Source: Magnetospirillum sp.
Lineage (GTDB): Bacteria; Pseudomonadota; Alphaproteobacteria; CACIAM-22H2
Assembly: GCA_027532905.1 (NCBI GenBank)
Contig: JAPZUA010000001.1
Span: forward strand, 335,565 to 399,564
DNA: 64,000 nucleotides
Reading direction: 5' to 3'
A program made the translations under genes and the position numbers. Under the pieces are notes generated by a model that saw only the letters and a program-made list of their open reading frames with translations, had not been told where the DNA came from and ran no database searches. This document shows positions 16,599 through 25,970 of the stretch, in pieces (position 1 is the stretch's first letter; each line of letters opens with the position of its first letter).

Positions 16599-17544
16599 GG
16601 ATTTGTTGAGCGATATTCTGCGCCAGGCGGGCCTGCGCCATCGCGTGCTCGATCTGCGCGCCTTGACGCCTGCCCAAGCGCTGCGCTTTCCGTGCGACAA
16701 GAGCCTTGGCCTGCATGTGGCGCTGCAAGGCCCCGTCTATATCCACAGCCCGGGGCGGGCGGCACCGCTCGCCTTGCAGTCCGGCGATATCGCGATCATG
16801 GCGCGGGGGCACGACCATGTGGTTGCGACCGATACCAAGCTCGACAAACGCCGCATTGCGACGATCTTCGACCAGCCGACAGGCAGTGTGCGCCCGCTCG
16901 TGCCGGTCGGGCGCTGCCGGCTCATCAGCGGCGCCTACCAATTCTGGAACGCGCCGATCCATCCGTTTTTCGCCACGCTGCCCGATTGGTTCGTGCTGCG
17001 GGGGGCCGAATTGCCGCGCCTGGGGCCCGTCGCGTTGACCGTGGGCCTCGTCGGCGAAGAAGCCGCCAATGCGGGGCCCGGGGCGCAGACGATTCTGCAC
17101 GGGCTGCTCGACGTGCTGTTCGCCTATCTGCTGCGCGAGATCGCGGCGCGCAATGCAGAAACCGGTCCCGGCCTCGGCAAAGCGTTGGCCGATGCGCATG
17201 TGAAACAGGCGATCGCGTTGATGCATGCCGACTATGCGCGCGGCTGGACGCTGGAGGCGCTGGCCGAAGCGGTCGGCCTGTCGCGCACGCGGCTCGCCGA
17301 ACGGTTCCGCGCGGCCATGGACGACACGCCGCTTTCCTACTTGCGCACTGTGCGCATGCAAGCCGCGATGCGGCTCTTGAGCGAAACCGACAAGAAGCTC
17401 GACGACGTCGCGGCGCAAGTGGGCTACCAGGACGCGTTCGGTTTCTCGAAGGTGTTCAAGCGCACGGTTGGCGTCGCGCCCAAGGAATTCCGCCGCCGCG
17501 ACCACGAAGACCGCGCTTCGCCGTGGCGGCTTACCGCATCGTGA
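16597..17544 (+). CDS. AraC family transcriptional regulator
   Basis: The 315-residue regulator has an N-terminal cupin-type sensor domain (about 1-190, with LGLHVALQGPVYI and GDIAIMARGHDHV) and a C-terminal double helix-turn-helix (about 200-305). The second HTH ends VAAQVGYQDAFGFSKVFKRT and VGVAPKEFRRR, the AraC signature. Start ATG 16597 was chosen because the cupin family begins with D-x-L-S-D-x-L (here MDLLSDILRQ) and the DNA before it is AT-rich and promoter-like; in-frame ATGs at 16531, 16543 and 16564 are possible. It probably controls the divergent NmrA-like reductase gene. Confidence 0.85.
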   Translation: MDLLSDILRQAGLRHRVLDLRALTPAQALRFPCDKSLGLHVALQGPVYIHSPGRAAPLALQSGDIAIMARGHDHVVATDTKLDKRRIATIFDQPTGSVRPLVPVGRCRLISGAYQFWNAPIHPFFATLPDWFVLRGAELPRLGPVALTVGLVGEEAANAGPGAQTILHGLLDVLFAYLLREIAARNAETGPGLGKALADAHVKQAIALMHADYARGWTLEALAEAVGLSRTRLAERFRAAMDDTPLSYLRTVRMQAAMRLLSETDKKLDDVAAQVGYQDAFGFSKVFKRTVGVAPKEFRRRDHEDRASPWRLTAS

Positions 17545-17572
17545 CCGAGCGTTCCGCTTTTTTGCGGGCGAT

Positions 17573-17586
17573 TTGACGCACGTCAA
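17573..17586. promoter_or_regulatory. FNR/FixK-type box TTGAC-GCAC-GTCAA
   Basis: A perfect palindrome of the CRP/FNR oxygen-responsive class lies 35 bases before the hemN start. Its centre is about 42 bases upstream of the ATG, which is the position from which such regulators activate a start site placed right at or just before the ATG. It fits the known low-oxygen control of hemN by FNR, Anr or FixK. No regulator gene for it is visible in the window. Confidence 0.7.
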
Positions 17587-17621
17587 TTCGTGCACGCGGC
17601 GACTTGGGCACACTCGGGTCT

Positions 17622-18983
17622 ATGCAAAACCCGGAAACGCTGTCCCGCGCCGAAACGCTCGTCCCCCGCTACACGAGCTATCCCACCGCCCCGCATTTCA
17701 CGCCGCAGGTCGGGGCCACCGCCGTCGGCGGCTGGCTCGAGCGGCTCGATCCCACGCACGGCGTGTCGGTCTATATCCACGTGCCGTTCTGCGCAAAGCT
17801 GTGCTGGTATTGCGGCTGCAACACCAGTGTGTCGGCTCGCTACGAGCCGGTGCGCAGCTATTTCGACACGCTGCTCGACGAAATCGCCGCCGTGCGTGCG
17901 CTGCTCAGCGGCAAGCTGCGCGCAAGCCACGTGCATCTGGGCGGCGGCACGCCGAATGCGCTCGCTGCAGCCGATCTGGCCCGCCTCGCCGACGCTTTGC
18001 GCAACACGTTTGCGTTCGATGCCGACACGCGCTTCGAGGTCGAGATCGATCCGCGCACGCTCGATGCCGCGACCGCACGTGCACTCGCTGACGCCGGTGT
18101 CACGCGCGTCAATCTCGGCATCCAGGATTTCGACCCGAAAGTGCAGTCGGCCATCAACCGCATCCAACCGCTCGAGCTTGTCGGCGAGAAGCTGGCCCTG
18201 CTCTACGGGGCCGGCCTCGAACAGTTCGGCGTGGATCTGCTCTACGGCCTGCCCTACCAAACGCCCGACACGCTCGCGCGCACGGTGGCACAGGTGGACG
18301 AGTTGGGTGCGAGCCGCGTGGCTTTGTTCGGCTATGCGCATGTGCCGTGGATGAAGCCGCACCAGAAACTCCTCGAGCCGCACGGCCTGCCCGACACGGC
18401 CGAGCGTTTGGCGCTCGCCGCCTCGGCGCATGTGGCATTGGCGCAGCGCGGCTATGCGCGCATCGGCATCGACCATTTCGCGCGTCCCGACGACGAAATC
18501 GCCGTGGCGGCGCGCGACGGCGTGCTGCGGCGCAACTTCCAGGGCTACACGACCGACACGGCCGACACGCTGCTGGGCTTCGGCCCGTCGGCGATTTCGG
18601 CCTACGCGCAAGGCTATGCGCAGAACCATACGCGCCTCGACAGTTGGCAAGCTTCGGTCAAAGAAGGCAGCTTGCCGGTCGCGCGCGGCTTGAGCCTCAG
18701 CGGCGAAGACCGCGTGCGGCGCAACGCGATCGAACGGCTGATGTGCGACATGACGGTCGATCTCGGCAAAATCGCGCAAGCGCATCGGCTCGCCGCCCAC
18801 CCGCTCGATTATTTCGCGACGTCGCTCGCCCAGATCGACCGGTTGGCGGCGGACGGGCTGTGCATCCGCAACGGCCTGCGCGTCACAGTACCGCCCGGCA
18901 TGGCCAACTACGCGCGCATCGTCGCGTCCGCGTTCGACCAATATCTGGCGCGCGGCGACGCCAAGCATTCGGTCGCGGTCTAA
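17622..18983 (+). CDS. hemN: oxygen-independent coproporphyrinogen III dehydrogenase
   Basis: The 453-residue radical-SAM enzyme decarboxylates coproporphyrinogen III to protoporphyrinogen IX without oxygen, for haem synthesis under low oxygen. YIHVPFCAKLCWYCGCNT holds the CxxxCxxC cluster with the extra HemN cysteine. VHLGGGTPNAL, VNLGIQDFDP and GVDLLYGLPYQTP follow the family order, and the N-terminal PRYTSYPTAPHF is the HemN-specific segment. Start ATG 17622 lies just downstream of an FNR/FixK-type box, so transcription is probably raised when oxygen is scarce. Confidence 0.93.
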   Translation: MQNPETLSRAETLVPRYTSYPTAPHFTPQVGATAVGGWLERLDPTHGVSVYIHVPFCAKLCWYCGCNTSVSARYEPVRSYFDTLLDEIAAVRALLSGKLRASHVHLGGGTPNALAAADLARLADALRNTFAFDADTRFEVEIDPRTLDAATARALADAGVTRVNLGIQDFDPKVQSAINRIQPLELVGEKLALLYGAGLEQFGVDLLYGLPYQTPDTLARTVAQVDELGASRVALFGYAHVPWMKPHQKLLEPHGLPDTAERLALAASAHVALAQRGYARIGIDHFARPDDEIAVAARDGVLRRNFQGYTTDTADTLLGFGPSAISAYAQGYAQNHTRLDSWQASVKEGSLPVARGLSLSGEDRVRRNAIERLMCDMTVDLGKIAQAHRLAAHPLDYFATSLAQIDRLAADGLCIRNGLRVTVPPGMANYARIVASAFDQYLARGDAKHSVAV

Positions 18984-19023
18984 ACCGCTCGACCTTGGGC
19001 GAAGGCGGCTGTTTAATGGCGGC

Positions 19024-20406
19024 ATGACCCGCCAGACAGCCCTTGCCGCCGCCGCCCGCTATTTCGACAGCGGTGCTCTCAAAACCGATCTTGCGCGCCG
19101 TATCGCGTTCAAGACCGAAAGCCAAAACCCCGATCGCAGCGCCGAGCTTGCCGCCTATCTCGAAACCGAGATGCGGTCGAGCTTCGAAGCCCTCGGCTTT
19201 AAGGTCGAACTGCTCGCCCATCCGCGCGCCAAGGGGCCGTTTTTGCTAGCCACCCGCCTCGAGGATCCGGCGGCCCCCACCGTGTTCGGCTACGGGCACG
19301 GCGACGTGATCCGCGGCCAGGATGCGCAATGGCAAGACGGCCTGTCGCCATGGCAGCTCGTCGAAACCGACGAGCGTTGGTACGGGCGCGGGACGGCCGA
19401 CAACAAAGGCCAGCACACGATCAATCTGGGAGCACTCGCCGCCGTCATCGAAGCGCGCGGCAAGCTCGGCTTCAACGCGAAGTATCTCATCGAGATGGGC
19501 GAGGAAGTGGGCTCGCCGGGTTTGCGCGAATTGTGCGCCGCGCACAAAGAAAAATTCGCCGCCGACGTTTTGATCGCGTCCGACGGGCCGCGCCTCAGCG
19601 CCGAGCGGCCGACTTTGTTTTTGGGTTCGCGCGGGTCGATGAATTTCGATCTCGAGATCGACGCGCGCGGCGGTGCGCACCATTCCGGCAATTGGGGTGG
19701 GCTCATCTCCAATCCGGGCCTGCAATTGGCGCACGCGATCGCCTGCATCGCCGGGCCCACGGGCCAGATCCGCGTGGCCGATTGGGTGCCGCGCGAATTT
19801 CCGGCTTCCGTGCGCGATGCGTTGGCCGACTGCGAAGTGGATGGCGGTGCGGACGGCCCCAAGGTCGAGCCCCTTTGGGGCGAGCCTGGCCTCACGCCCG
19901 CCGAGCGCGTGTTCGGCTGGAATGCGTTCGAAGTGCTCGCGTTTCGCACCGGCAATCCCGACAACCCGGTCAACGCGATCCCGGCCAAGGCGTGGGCGCG
20001 CTGCCAGTTGCGCTTCGTCGTCGGCACCGAGCCCGAGACGATCCTGCCGGCCTTGCGCCGCCATCTCGATCGGCACGGTTTTGCGATGGTCAAGATCGCC
20101 GCCGCGCGCGAAGAGATTTTCCGCGCGACGCGCCTCGATCCCGAACATCCGTGGGTTCAGTTTGCGCGCGACAGTCTTGCAAAAACCGCGAACGCGAAGC
20201 CTGCGATCCTGCCCAATCTCGGCGGTTCGCTGCCCAACGACATTTTCAGCGAAGTGCTAGGCCTGCCGACTGTATGGATCCCGCATTCGTATCCGGCCTG
20301 CCGCCAGCACGCGCCCGACGAACACATGCTGCCGCATGTGGCGCGCCAGGGCGTGCAGCTGATGGCCGGGCTCTATTGGGACATCGGCGAGAAGCCGCGC
20401 GCCTGA
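19024..20406 (+). CDS. M20 family metallopeptidase (ArgE/DapE/CPG2-like)
   Basis: The product has 460 residues and a two-zinc aminoacylase/dipeptidase layout. Metal ligands appear in GYGHGDV, GRGTADNKGQH and EMGEEVGSPGL, and a dimerisation domain occupies about residues 200-310 (ARGGAHHSGNWGG). The last His is in HAPDEHM. It probably hydrolyses an amide bond in a peptide or N-acyl amino acid in the cytoplasm; no signal peptide is seen. It stands alone, 40 bases after hemN, and its substrate cannot be named. Confidence 0.85.
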   Translation: MTRQTALAAAARYFDSGALKTDLARRIAFKTESQNPDRSAELAAYLETEMRSSFEALGFKVELLAHPRAKGPFLLATRLEDPAAPTVFGYGHGDVIRGQDAQWQDGLSPWQLVETDERWYGRGTADNKGQHTINLGALAAVIEARGKLGFNAKYLIEMGEEVGSPGLRELCAAHKEKFAADVLIASDGPRLSAERPTLFLGSRGSMNFDLEIDARGGAHHSGNWGGLISNPGLQLAHAIACIAGPTGQIRVADWVPREFPASVRDALADCEVDGGADGPKVEPLWGEPGLTPAERVFGWNAFEVLAFRTGNPDNPVNAIPAKAWARCQLRFVVGTEPETILPALRRHLDRHGFAMVKIAAAREEIFRATRLDPEHPWVQFARDSLAKTANAKPAILPNLGGSLPNDIFSEVLGLPTVWIPHSYPACRQHAPDEHMLPHVARQGVQLMAGLYWDIGEKPRA

Positions 20407-20452
20407 CCCCGCCCGCCCGCTCCCGCGAGATTGACAAAACGTCGCAGCGTGT

Positions 20453-20476
20453 CGTTATATCCGAGTGGATATAGCG
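20453..20476. promoter_or_regulatory. ModE-type operator upstream of modA
   Basis: The palindrome CGTTATAT-N8-ATATAGCG lies 13 bases before the modA start. It matches the known ModE recognition pattern (CGxTATAT spaced from ATATxxCG). ModE with molybdate represses modABC, so this site should overlap the promoter and shut the operon when molybdate is plentiful. No modE gene is in the window. Confidence 0.75.
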
Positions 20477-20489
20477 GGGGTGATGCGGG

Positions 20490-21230
20490 GTGAAACGCGT
20501 TCTGGCAATCGTTGTTGCGTTGTTGGCGCTGGGCACACCTGCCCACGCGCAAACGCAGCTGATCTATGCGGCGGCTTCGCTCACCGATGCGCTGAAGGAA
20601 GCCGTGACGGCCACCGGCAACGCCGCGCGCTTTTCGTTTGCGGCGTCGTCCACGCTCGCGCGCCAGATCGAAAACGGTGCTCCCGCCGACATTTTCGCGT
20701 CGGCCGACGAGGAATGGGCCGACTATCTCCAGCAGCGCGGCAAGCTCGTGGCCGACACGCGGCGCAGCTTTCTGTCGAACCGCCTTGTGATCGTGGCCCC
20801 TGCCGACCAACCGACCCCCTTGGCGCTCGAAACGCCCGGCGCCTTCGCGGCGCGCCTCGGCAACGGCCGCCTTGCGACCGGCGATCCAGCACACGTGCCG
20901 GTCGGGCGCTATGCGCAGCAAGCACTCGCATCGCTCGGGCTGTGGACGCTTGCCGAACCGCGGCTCGCGCGCGCGGAATCGGTGCGCGCGGCCATGGCGC
21001 TCGTCGAACGCGGCGAAGTACCGCTCGGCATCGTCTACGCAACCGATGCGGCAGCAGCCCCGCGCGTCGTACGCGTGGCCACCTTCCCGGCCACGAGCCA
21101 CGCGCGTATCTCGTATCCGTTCGCACTGGTTGCCGGCCGCGACACGGGCGCCAATCGCCGCCTGCTCGACGCCCTGCAATCGCCGGTCGCTTTGGCCGTG
21201 TTCGCCAAACACGGCTTTGCCGTCGACTGA
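20490..21230 (+). CDS. modA: molybdate-binding protein ModA
   Basis: This is a 246-residue periplasmic binding protein with a signal peptide cut after AHA (about residue 19). The mature N-terminus QTQLIYAAASLTDALKE is the conserved ModA segment whose Ser contacts the oxyanion. SFAASSTLARQIENGAPADIF and ASADEEWADYL are also diagnostic. It captures molybdate (and tungstate) for ModBC. Start is GTG 20490 behind GGGG; the gene lies directly downstream of the ModE-type site. Confidence 0.92.
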   Translation: MKRVLAIVVALLALGTPAHAQTQLIYAAASLTDALKEAVTATGNAARFSFAASSTLARQIENGAPADIFASADEEWADYLQQRGKLVADTRRSFLSNRLVIVAPADQPTPLALETPGAFAARLGNGRLATGDPAHVPVGRYAQQALASLGLWTLAEPRLARAESVRAAMALVERGEVPLGIVYATDAAAAPRVVRVATFPATSHARISYPFALVAGRDTGANRRLLDALQSPVALAVFAKHGFAVD

Positions 21231-21231
21231 C

Positions 21232-21924
21232 ATGCCGGATTTCACGCAAGCCGAACTCGCCGCGATCGGCTTGAGCCTGCGCATTGCGCTGACGGCGGTG
21301 GCCACCGCTTTGCCGCCCGCGATCCTCGTGGCATGGCTGCTCGCGCGCCGCGACTTTCCCGGCAAAGCGCTGCTCGATGCGGCCGTGCATCTGCCGCTAG
21401 TGCTGCCGCCGGTCGTGGTCGGCTACGCCCTCTTGCTGCTTCTCGGCGTGCGCGGCCCCCTGGGTGCCTGGCTAGAAGCACAGTTCGGCATCCGCCTTGT
21501 GTTCACGGCCGCAGGGGCGACGCTTGCGACGGCCGTGATGGTATTCCCGCTGCTTGTGCGCGCAATCCGCATTTCGGTCGAAGCGCTCGATCCGGGCCTC
21601 GACGAGGCGGCGCGCACTTTGGGCGCAAGCGCGCTCGACCGCTTCTTTACGATCTCGCTGCCGCTGATTGCCCCCGGCATTCTCGCCGGTGCGGTGATCG
21701 CGTTTGCGGCAAGCTTGGGCGAGTTCGGCGCTGTCATCACCTTCGCCTCGAACGTGCCCGGCGAAACCCAGACCTTACCACTCGCGATCTATGCCGCCAC
21801 GCAAAGCCCGGGCGGCGACGCGACGGCCGCCAAGCTCGCGGCCGTGTCGCTCATACTTGCCATCGGCGGCCTCGTGCTCGCCGAGGCGATCGCCAAGCAC
21901 ATGCGCAAACGTTTCGGCCGCTGA
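21232..21924 (+). CDS. modB: molybdate ABC transporter permease
   Basis: The 230-residue inner-membrane protein has about five to six helices. HLPLVLPPVVVGYALLLLLG and the EAA loop EAARTLGASALDRFFTISLP identify ModB; SLGEFGAVITFASNVPGET is its conserved C-terminal segment. It starts one base after the modA stop and its stop overlaps the modC ATG. Confidence 0.92.
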   Translation: MPDFTQAELAAIGLSLRIALTAVATALPPAILVAWLLARRDFPGKALLDAAVHLPLVLPPVVVGYALLLLLGVRGPLGAWLEAQFGIRLVFTAAGATLATAVMVFPLLVRAIRISVEALDPGLDEAARTLGASALDRFFTISLPLIAPGILAGAVIAFAASLGEFGAVITFASNVPGETQTLPLAIYAATQSPGGDATAAKLAAVSLILAIGGLVLAEAIAKHMRKRFGR

Positions 21925-23033
21925 TGCCGCAACTCGATTTCCGCCTGAAGCAAGGTACGTTTGCGCTCGACGTGAAGCTCGATGCGGCCACCGGCGGCGT
22001 GCTGGCGCTGTTCGGCCGTTCGGGGGCCGGCAAAACCACAATCGTGCGCGCGATCGCGGGCCTCGTGCGGCCCACCGCCGGCACGATCAAAATCGCAGGC
22101 CGTACTTTGTTCGATGCCGCCGCCGGCATCGACGTGCCGACGACGCAGCGCCGCATCGGCTACGTGTTCCAGGATGCGCGGCTGTTTCCGCATCTGCGCG
22201 TGGCGGCCAATCTGCGCTACGGGCAGGCGCGCGCGGGCAGCAGCAAGGGTATTGAATTCGACGCCGTCGTCGATCTGCTGGGTTTGCGCGATCTTTTGGC
22301 GCGCCATCCGTTCGGCCTGTCGGGCGGCGAGCGCCAGCGCGTTGCGATCGGCCGCGCCTTGCTGGCCCAGCCCGACATTCTGCTGCTCGACGAGCCGCTC
22401 GCCTCGCTCGATGCGCCCCGCAAGGCCGAATTGCTGCCCTATCTCGAGGCGCTGCATGCGCGCACGCACGTGCCGATCGTCTATGTGAGCCACGCGCTCG
22501 ACGAGGTCGTGCGCCTGGCCGACACGCTCGCGATCGTCGATGGCGGGCGCATTGCGGCGTGCGGGGGCTTGGCGGACGTGATGTCGCGGCTCGATCTGCG
22601 CCCGCTTGTCGGGCGGTTCGAGGCGGGGGCTGCGATCGACACGACCTTGCTGCGGCACGATGCCGCCTATGCGCTGAGCTATCTGGCGTTCGGCGGCACG
22701 GAAATGGCCGTGCCGCAGATCGACGCCGAACCGGGCGCGTTCGTGCGCGTGCGCATCCGGGCGCGCGACGTGCTGCTGGCAACACAGCGCCCGGAGGGAT
22801 TGTCGGCGCGCAACGTTTTGGCCGGCAATATCGTCGATTTGATCCCTGAAACCGGAGCTTACGCCGAACTTGCCGTCGTCGTTGGCGGCCAGCGCCTGGT
22901 CGCGCGCATCACGCGGGCGGCCCTCGATGCACTCGATCTCGCGCTTGGCAGCCCGGTTTTTGCGGTGGTCAAGGCGGTCGCCGTCGAGCGGATCGTGCGG
23001 CGCCGAGATTCGTCTGGACGAAATGCGGAGTGA
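21924..23033 (+). CDS. modC: molybdate ABC transporter ATPase
   Basis: The product has 369 residues. The ABC domain (1-230) has Walker [11 protein letters not shown], signature [15 protein letters not shown] and Walker [13 protein letters not shown]. The C-terminal part (about 290-355) is a mop/TOBE molybdate-binding domain ([20 protein letters not shown]). It drives molybdate import with ModB. Molybdate uptake matters here because the island formate dehydrogenase needs a molybdenum (or tungsten) pterin cofactor. Confidence 0.93.
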   Translation: MPQLDFRLKQGTFALDVKLDAATGGVLALFGRSGAGKTTIVRAIAGLVRPTAGTIKIAGRTLFDAAAGIDVPTTQRRIGYVFQDARLFPHLRVAANLRYGQARAGSSKGIEFDAVVDLLGLRDLLARHPFGLSGGERQRVAIGRALLAQPDILLLDEPLASLDAPRKAELLPYLEALHARTHVPIVYVSHALDEVVRLADTLAIVDGGRIAACGGLADVMSRLDLRPLVGRFEAGAAIDTTLLRHDAAYALSYLAFGGTEMAVPQIDAEPGAFVRVRIRARDVLLATQRPEGLSARNVLAGNIVDLIPETGAYAELAVVVGGQRLVARITRAALDALDLALGSPVFAVVKAVAVERIVRRRDSSGRNAE

Positions 23034-23074
23034 TGCCTAATCCTGCGCTCCTGCCGCCCGAGCCAGGAGCCCCT

Positions 23075-23584
23075 ATGGACCTCAAATCCTATATCCACGA
23101 TGTGCCGGACTTTCCCAAGCCCGGCATTCTGTTCCGCGACATCTCGCCGCTGCTGGCCTCGGCCGTCGCGTGGAAGGCGGCCGTCGACCGGCTCGCCGAG
23201 GCGATCGCCCCCTATAAGCCCGATCTGCTCGCCGGCATCGAAAGCCGCGGCTTTCTGGTGACGGCCCCGCTCGCACTCACGATGGGCTGCGGCTTCATGA
23301 TGGTGCGCAAGCGCGGCAAGCTGCCCGGCAAAACCGTGCCGCACACCTATGCGCTCGAATACGGCGAAGACACGCTCGAGATCCAGGAAAACGCCGTCAA
23401 GCCGGGCACGCGCGTGGTCGTGCTCGACGACGTGCTGGCGACCGGCGGCACGCTGAATGCAGCGATCGCGTTGCTGCAGAAATCGGGTGCGGACGTGCGC
23501 GCGGCGGCATGCCTCATCGAACTCAAATTCCTCGAGGGTCGCAAACGCCTGCCTGTCGCCTTCGACAGCCTCGTCCAGTACTGA
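23075..23584 (+). CDS. apt: adenine phosphoribosyltransferase
   Basis: The 169-residue enzyme makes AMP from adenine and PRPP. The PRPP loop [14 protein letters not shown], the early [21 protein letters not shown] and [13 protein letters not shown] are the Apt hallmarks. Start ATG 23075 follows AGGAG with 6-base spacing; an earlier in-frame ATG would overlap modC and add atypical residues. It completes purine salvage alongside the imported-nucleoside pathway. It lies 41 bases after modC and 10 bases before the kinase gene. Confidence 0.93.
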   Translation: MDLKSYIHDVPDFPKPGILFRDISPLLASAVAWKAAVDRLAEAIAPYKPDLLAGIESRGFLVTAPLALTMGCGFMMVRKRGKLPGKTVPHTYALEYGEDTLEIQENAVKPGTRVVVLDDVLATGGTLNAAIALLQKSGADVRAAACLIELKFLEGRKRLPVAFDSLVQY

Positions 23585-23594
23585 GCCCGCGGCC

Positions 23595-25970
23595 ATGGCA
23601 GCCGCGATTGCCCCTGCGATCGTCGCTGCCGCCGCGTTGGCCTTGTGCGGCTGGCTCGTCTGGCGTGCCAGGCACGCGCAGGCCGAGCTCGTGCGCCAGC
23701 GCCAGTTGGCGCAAGCCGCCGCCGATTTGTTCTGGGAGGCGGGAAGCGACGGCGCACTTCACGCGCACGCACCCAACCTTGCGCCGTCGCTGGCGGGCTG
23801 CCGCACGCTCGCCGAAATCCGCGCGAACCTCGATCCGATGGCAGCCGCAAGGCTCGACGACGCGCTCGACCGGCAGGCGCCGTTTCGCGACGTGATGCTT
23901 GCCGGGCCCGGGTCCGACGGGCAGCGCTGCGTGCTTGCCCTTGCGGGCACGCCTATCTTTGCGGGTGGCCGCTATTCGGGCTATCGCGGCACGGCGCGCA
24001 TCGCGACGCAAGCGGCCGACCTCGAATTCGAGCTCGCCGAGAAGACCGCCGAGCTCGACCAACTGCGCCAGCGCCTCGCCGATTTCACCGCCCTCTCGGC
24101 CGACTGGCTGTGGGAGGAAGATTCCGAGCATCGCCTCGTCTATCTCCAGCGCCCGACGCGCGACACGCTCACGCCGATCGAACATTCTTTCATCGGCCTG
24201 CGGCGTTGGGAGCGCGGCATCGACACAGCCCTTCACGCCGACATGGACGCGCACAAGGCCGACCTTGCCGCCCGGCGCGAATTCCGCGACTTCCGCCTGC
24301 GCCGCGTGCTGCCCGACGGTGCGGACCGCATCGTGACGGTGTCGGGTCGGCCGATCTTCGGCGAAGACGGCGCGTTTCTGGGCTATCGCGGCACGTCCAA
24401 AGACATCACGGTCGAACTCGCCGAGGCCGAGCGCACGCAGATCGCCGAGCAGCGCCTGCTGCGCGCCTTCGACTCGCTCGATGCAGCGATCGCGATCTTC
24501 GACCGTTCGCACCAGCTCGTCTTCTTCAACCGCGCCTACTGCGAGCGGCTCGGGCTCGGCGACGTGCTGCAGCCCGGCAAGACCTACGAAGAACTGCTCG
24601 ACGCGATGTTCGCGCGCAAACGCCTCGATTGGCGCGACGGTCCGCGCGGCAGTTGGGACCTCGAACTCGAAAAGATCGATTCGGGCGAGGCCAGCGTGCG
24701 CACGATCTTCTATGCCGACGGCAGCGCCGTCGACCGCCGCCTGCAGCCGCTCGACGACGGCGGCTTCGCCGTGATCGCGGTCGACGTCACGCAAGACCGC
24801 GCGCGCGCCAAGGAAATCGCCGAAAAGACCCAGATTCTCGAAAGCACGATCGAAAACATCGACGAAGGCATCCTCGTCTACAACGGCGAGACCAAACTCG
24901 TGGTGTGGAACGATACCGCTAGGCGCATGCTCGAAATTCCGGCGGAGTTTCCGCTGACCGGATCCGATTTCGCGACCAATCTGCGCTACCAGCTGCAGCG
25001 CGGCGATCTTGGACCCGTCGACGACATCGAGGCCGAAATCGCGAATCGTATGGCGCGCAACCGCCAGCCCGTCGCCTCGATCGCCGAAGGCTGGCGCAAA
25101 AACGGCCGCTACATCCAGACGCGCCGCTCGCCTTTGCCCGACGGCGGCTGGGTGATGCTGCTGCTCGACCTCACCGAGCGGCGCGAGACCGAAGAAGCGC
25201 TGCGCCGCGCCAAGGAAGCCGCGGAAGCCGCCAACCGCGCCAAGTCCGATTTCCTCGCGCATATGAGCCACGAGTTGCGCACGCCGCTCAACGCCGTGAT
25301 CGGTTTTTCGGAGATCATCTTCCGCGAAATCTTCGGTACGGTCGGCGAGCGGCGCTACGCCGACTATGCGCGCGACATCCACGCGAGCGGCACGCATCTG
25401 CTGAACGTGATCAGCGACATTCTGGACATCTCGAAGGCCGAATCGGGCAGTGCGGAACTCGACGAAGAGAAAGTCGACGTCGCAGAGCTTGCGGCCGCAA
25501 GCCTGCGGCTGGTCGAGCCGCGCGCGACAGTGGGCAAAGTGCGCGTGATCAAGAAACTCGCACCCGACCTGCCCGACATCCGCGCCGATGCGCGGCGGCT
25601 CAAGCAAGTGCTGCTCAATCTCTTGTCGAACGCCGTCAAGTTCACCCCGCCCGGCGGCCATGTGGAACTCGAAGCGCGCGTGGCGGACGATGCGGGCGTG
25701 CAGATCGTCGTGCACGACACCGGCATCGGCATGGACCCCAAGGATATTCCGCGCGCCCTCGAACCGTTCGCGCAGGTCGACAACGCCCTGTCGCGCCGCT
25801 TCGAGGGAACCGGGCTCGGCCTGCCTTTGTCGCGCAAGCTCGTCGAGTTGCACGGCGGGACGTTGACCATTGCCAGCGAAATCGCCAAAGGCACGAGCGT
25901 CGTCGTGCATCTGCCGCCCAACCGCACGCTCGCGCGCGTGCGCCAGATATCGGCCCAAGCTTCGCCATGA
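23595..25970 (+). CDS. multi-PAS sensor histidine kinase
   Basis: The 791-residue membrane kinase has one N-terminal helix (about 4-24), then probably four PAS-like modules: about 40-145 (ADLFWEAGSDG), 155-275 (SADWLWEEDSEHRL, GYRGTSKDIT), 285-400 (AAIAIFDRSHQLVFFNRAY) and 410-520 (NIDEGILVYNGETKLVVWN). The H-box FLAHMSHELRTPLNAVIGF carries the phospho-accepting His at about 559, followed by an ATPase domain with LLSNAVKFTP, DTGIGMD and GTGLGLPLS. There is no receiver domain and no response regulator gene beside it, so its partner is encoded elsewhere. The signal sensed is unknown. Confidence 0.88.
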   Translation: MAAAIAPAIVAAAALALCGWLVWRARHAQAELVRQRQLAQAAADLFWEAGSDGALHAHAPNLAPSLAGCRTLAEIRANLDPMAAARLDDALDRQAPFRDVMLAGPGSDGQRCVLALAGTPIFAGGRYSGYRGTARIATQAADLEFELAEKTAELDQLRQRLADFTALSADWLWEEDSEHRLVYLQRPTRDTLTPIEHSFIGLRRWERGIDTALHADMDAHKADLAARREFRDFRLRRVLPDGADRIVTVSGRPIFGEDGAFLGYRGTSKDITVELAEAERTQIAEQRLLRAFDSLDAAIAIFDRSHQLVFFNRAYCERLGLGDVLQPGKTYEELLDAMFARKRLDWRDGPRGSWDLELEKIDSGEASVRTIFYADGSAVDRRLQPLDDGGFAVIAVDVTQDRARAKEIAEKTQILESTIENIDEGILVYNGETKLVVWNDTARRMLEIPAEFPLTGSDFATNLRYQLQRGDLGPVDDIEAEIANRMARNRQPVASIAEGWRKNGRYIQTRRSPLPDGGWVMLLLDLTERRETEEALRRAKEAAEAANRAKSDFLAHMSHELRTPLNAVIGFSEIIFREIFGTVGERRYADYARDIHASGTHLLNVISDILDISKAESGSAELDEEKVDVAELAAASLRLVEPRATVGKVRVIKKLAPDLPDIRADARRLKQVLLNLLSNAVKFTPPGGHVELEARVADDAGVQIVVHDTGIGMDPKDIPRALEPFAQVDNALSRRFEGTGLGLPLSRKLVELHGGTLTIASEIAKGTSVVVHLPPNRTLARVRQISAQASP

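Noticed and set aside
23523-25958. An 811-codon minus-strand frame opposite the histidine kinase
   Set aside because: The plus-strand frame has complete PAS, H-box and ATPase motifs; the minus frame shows no family features.
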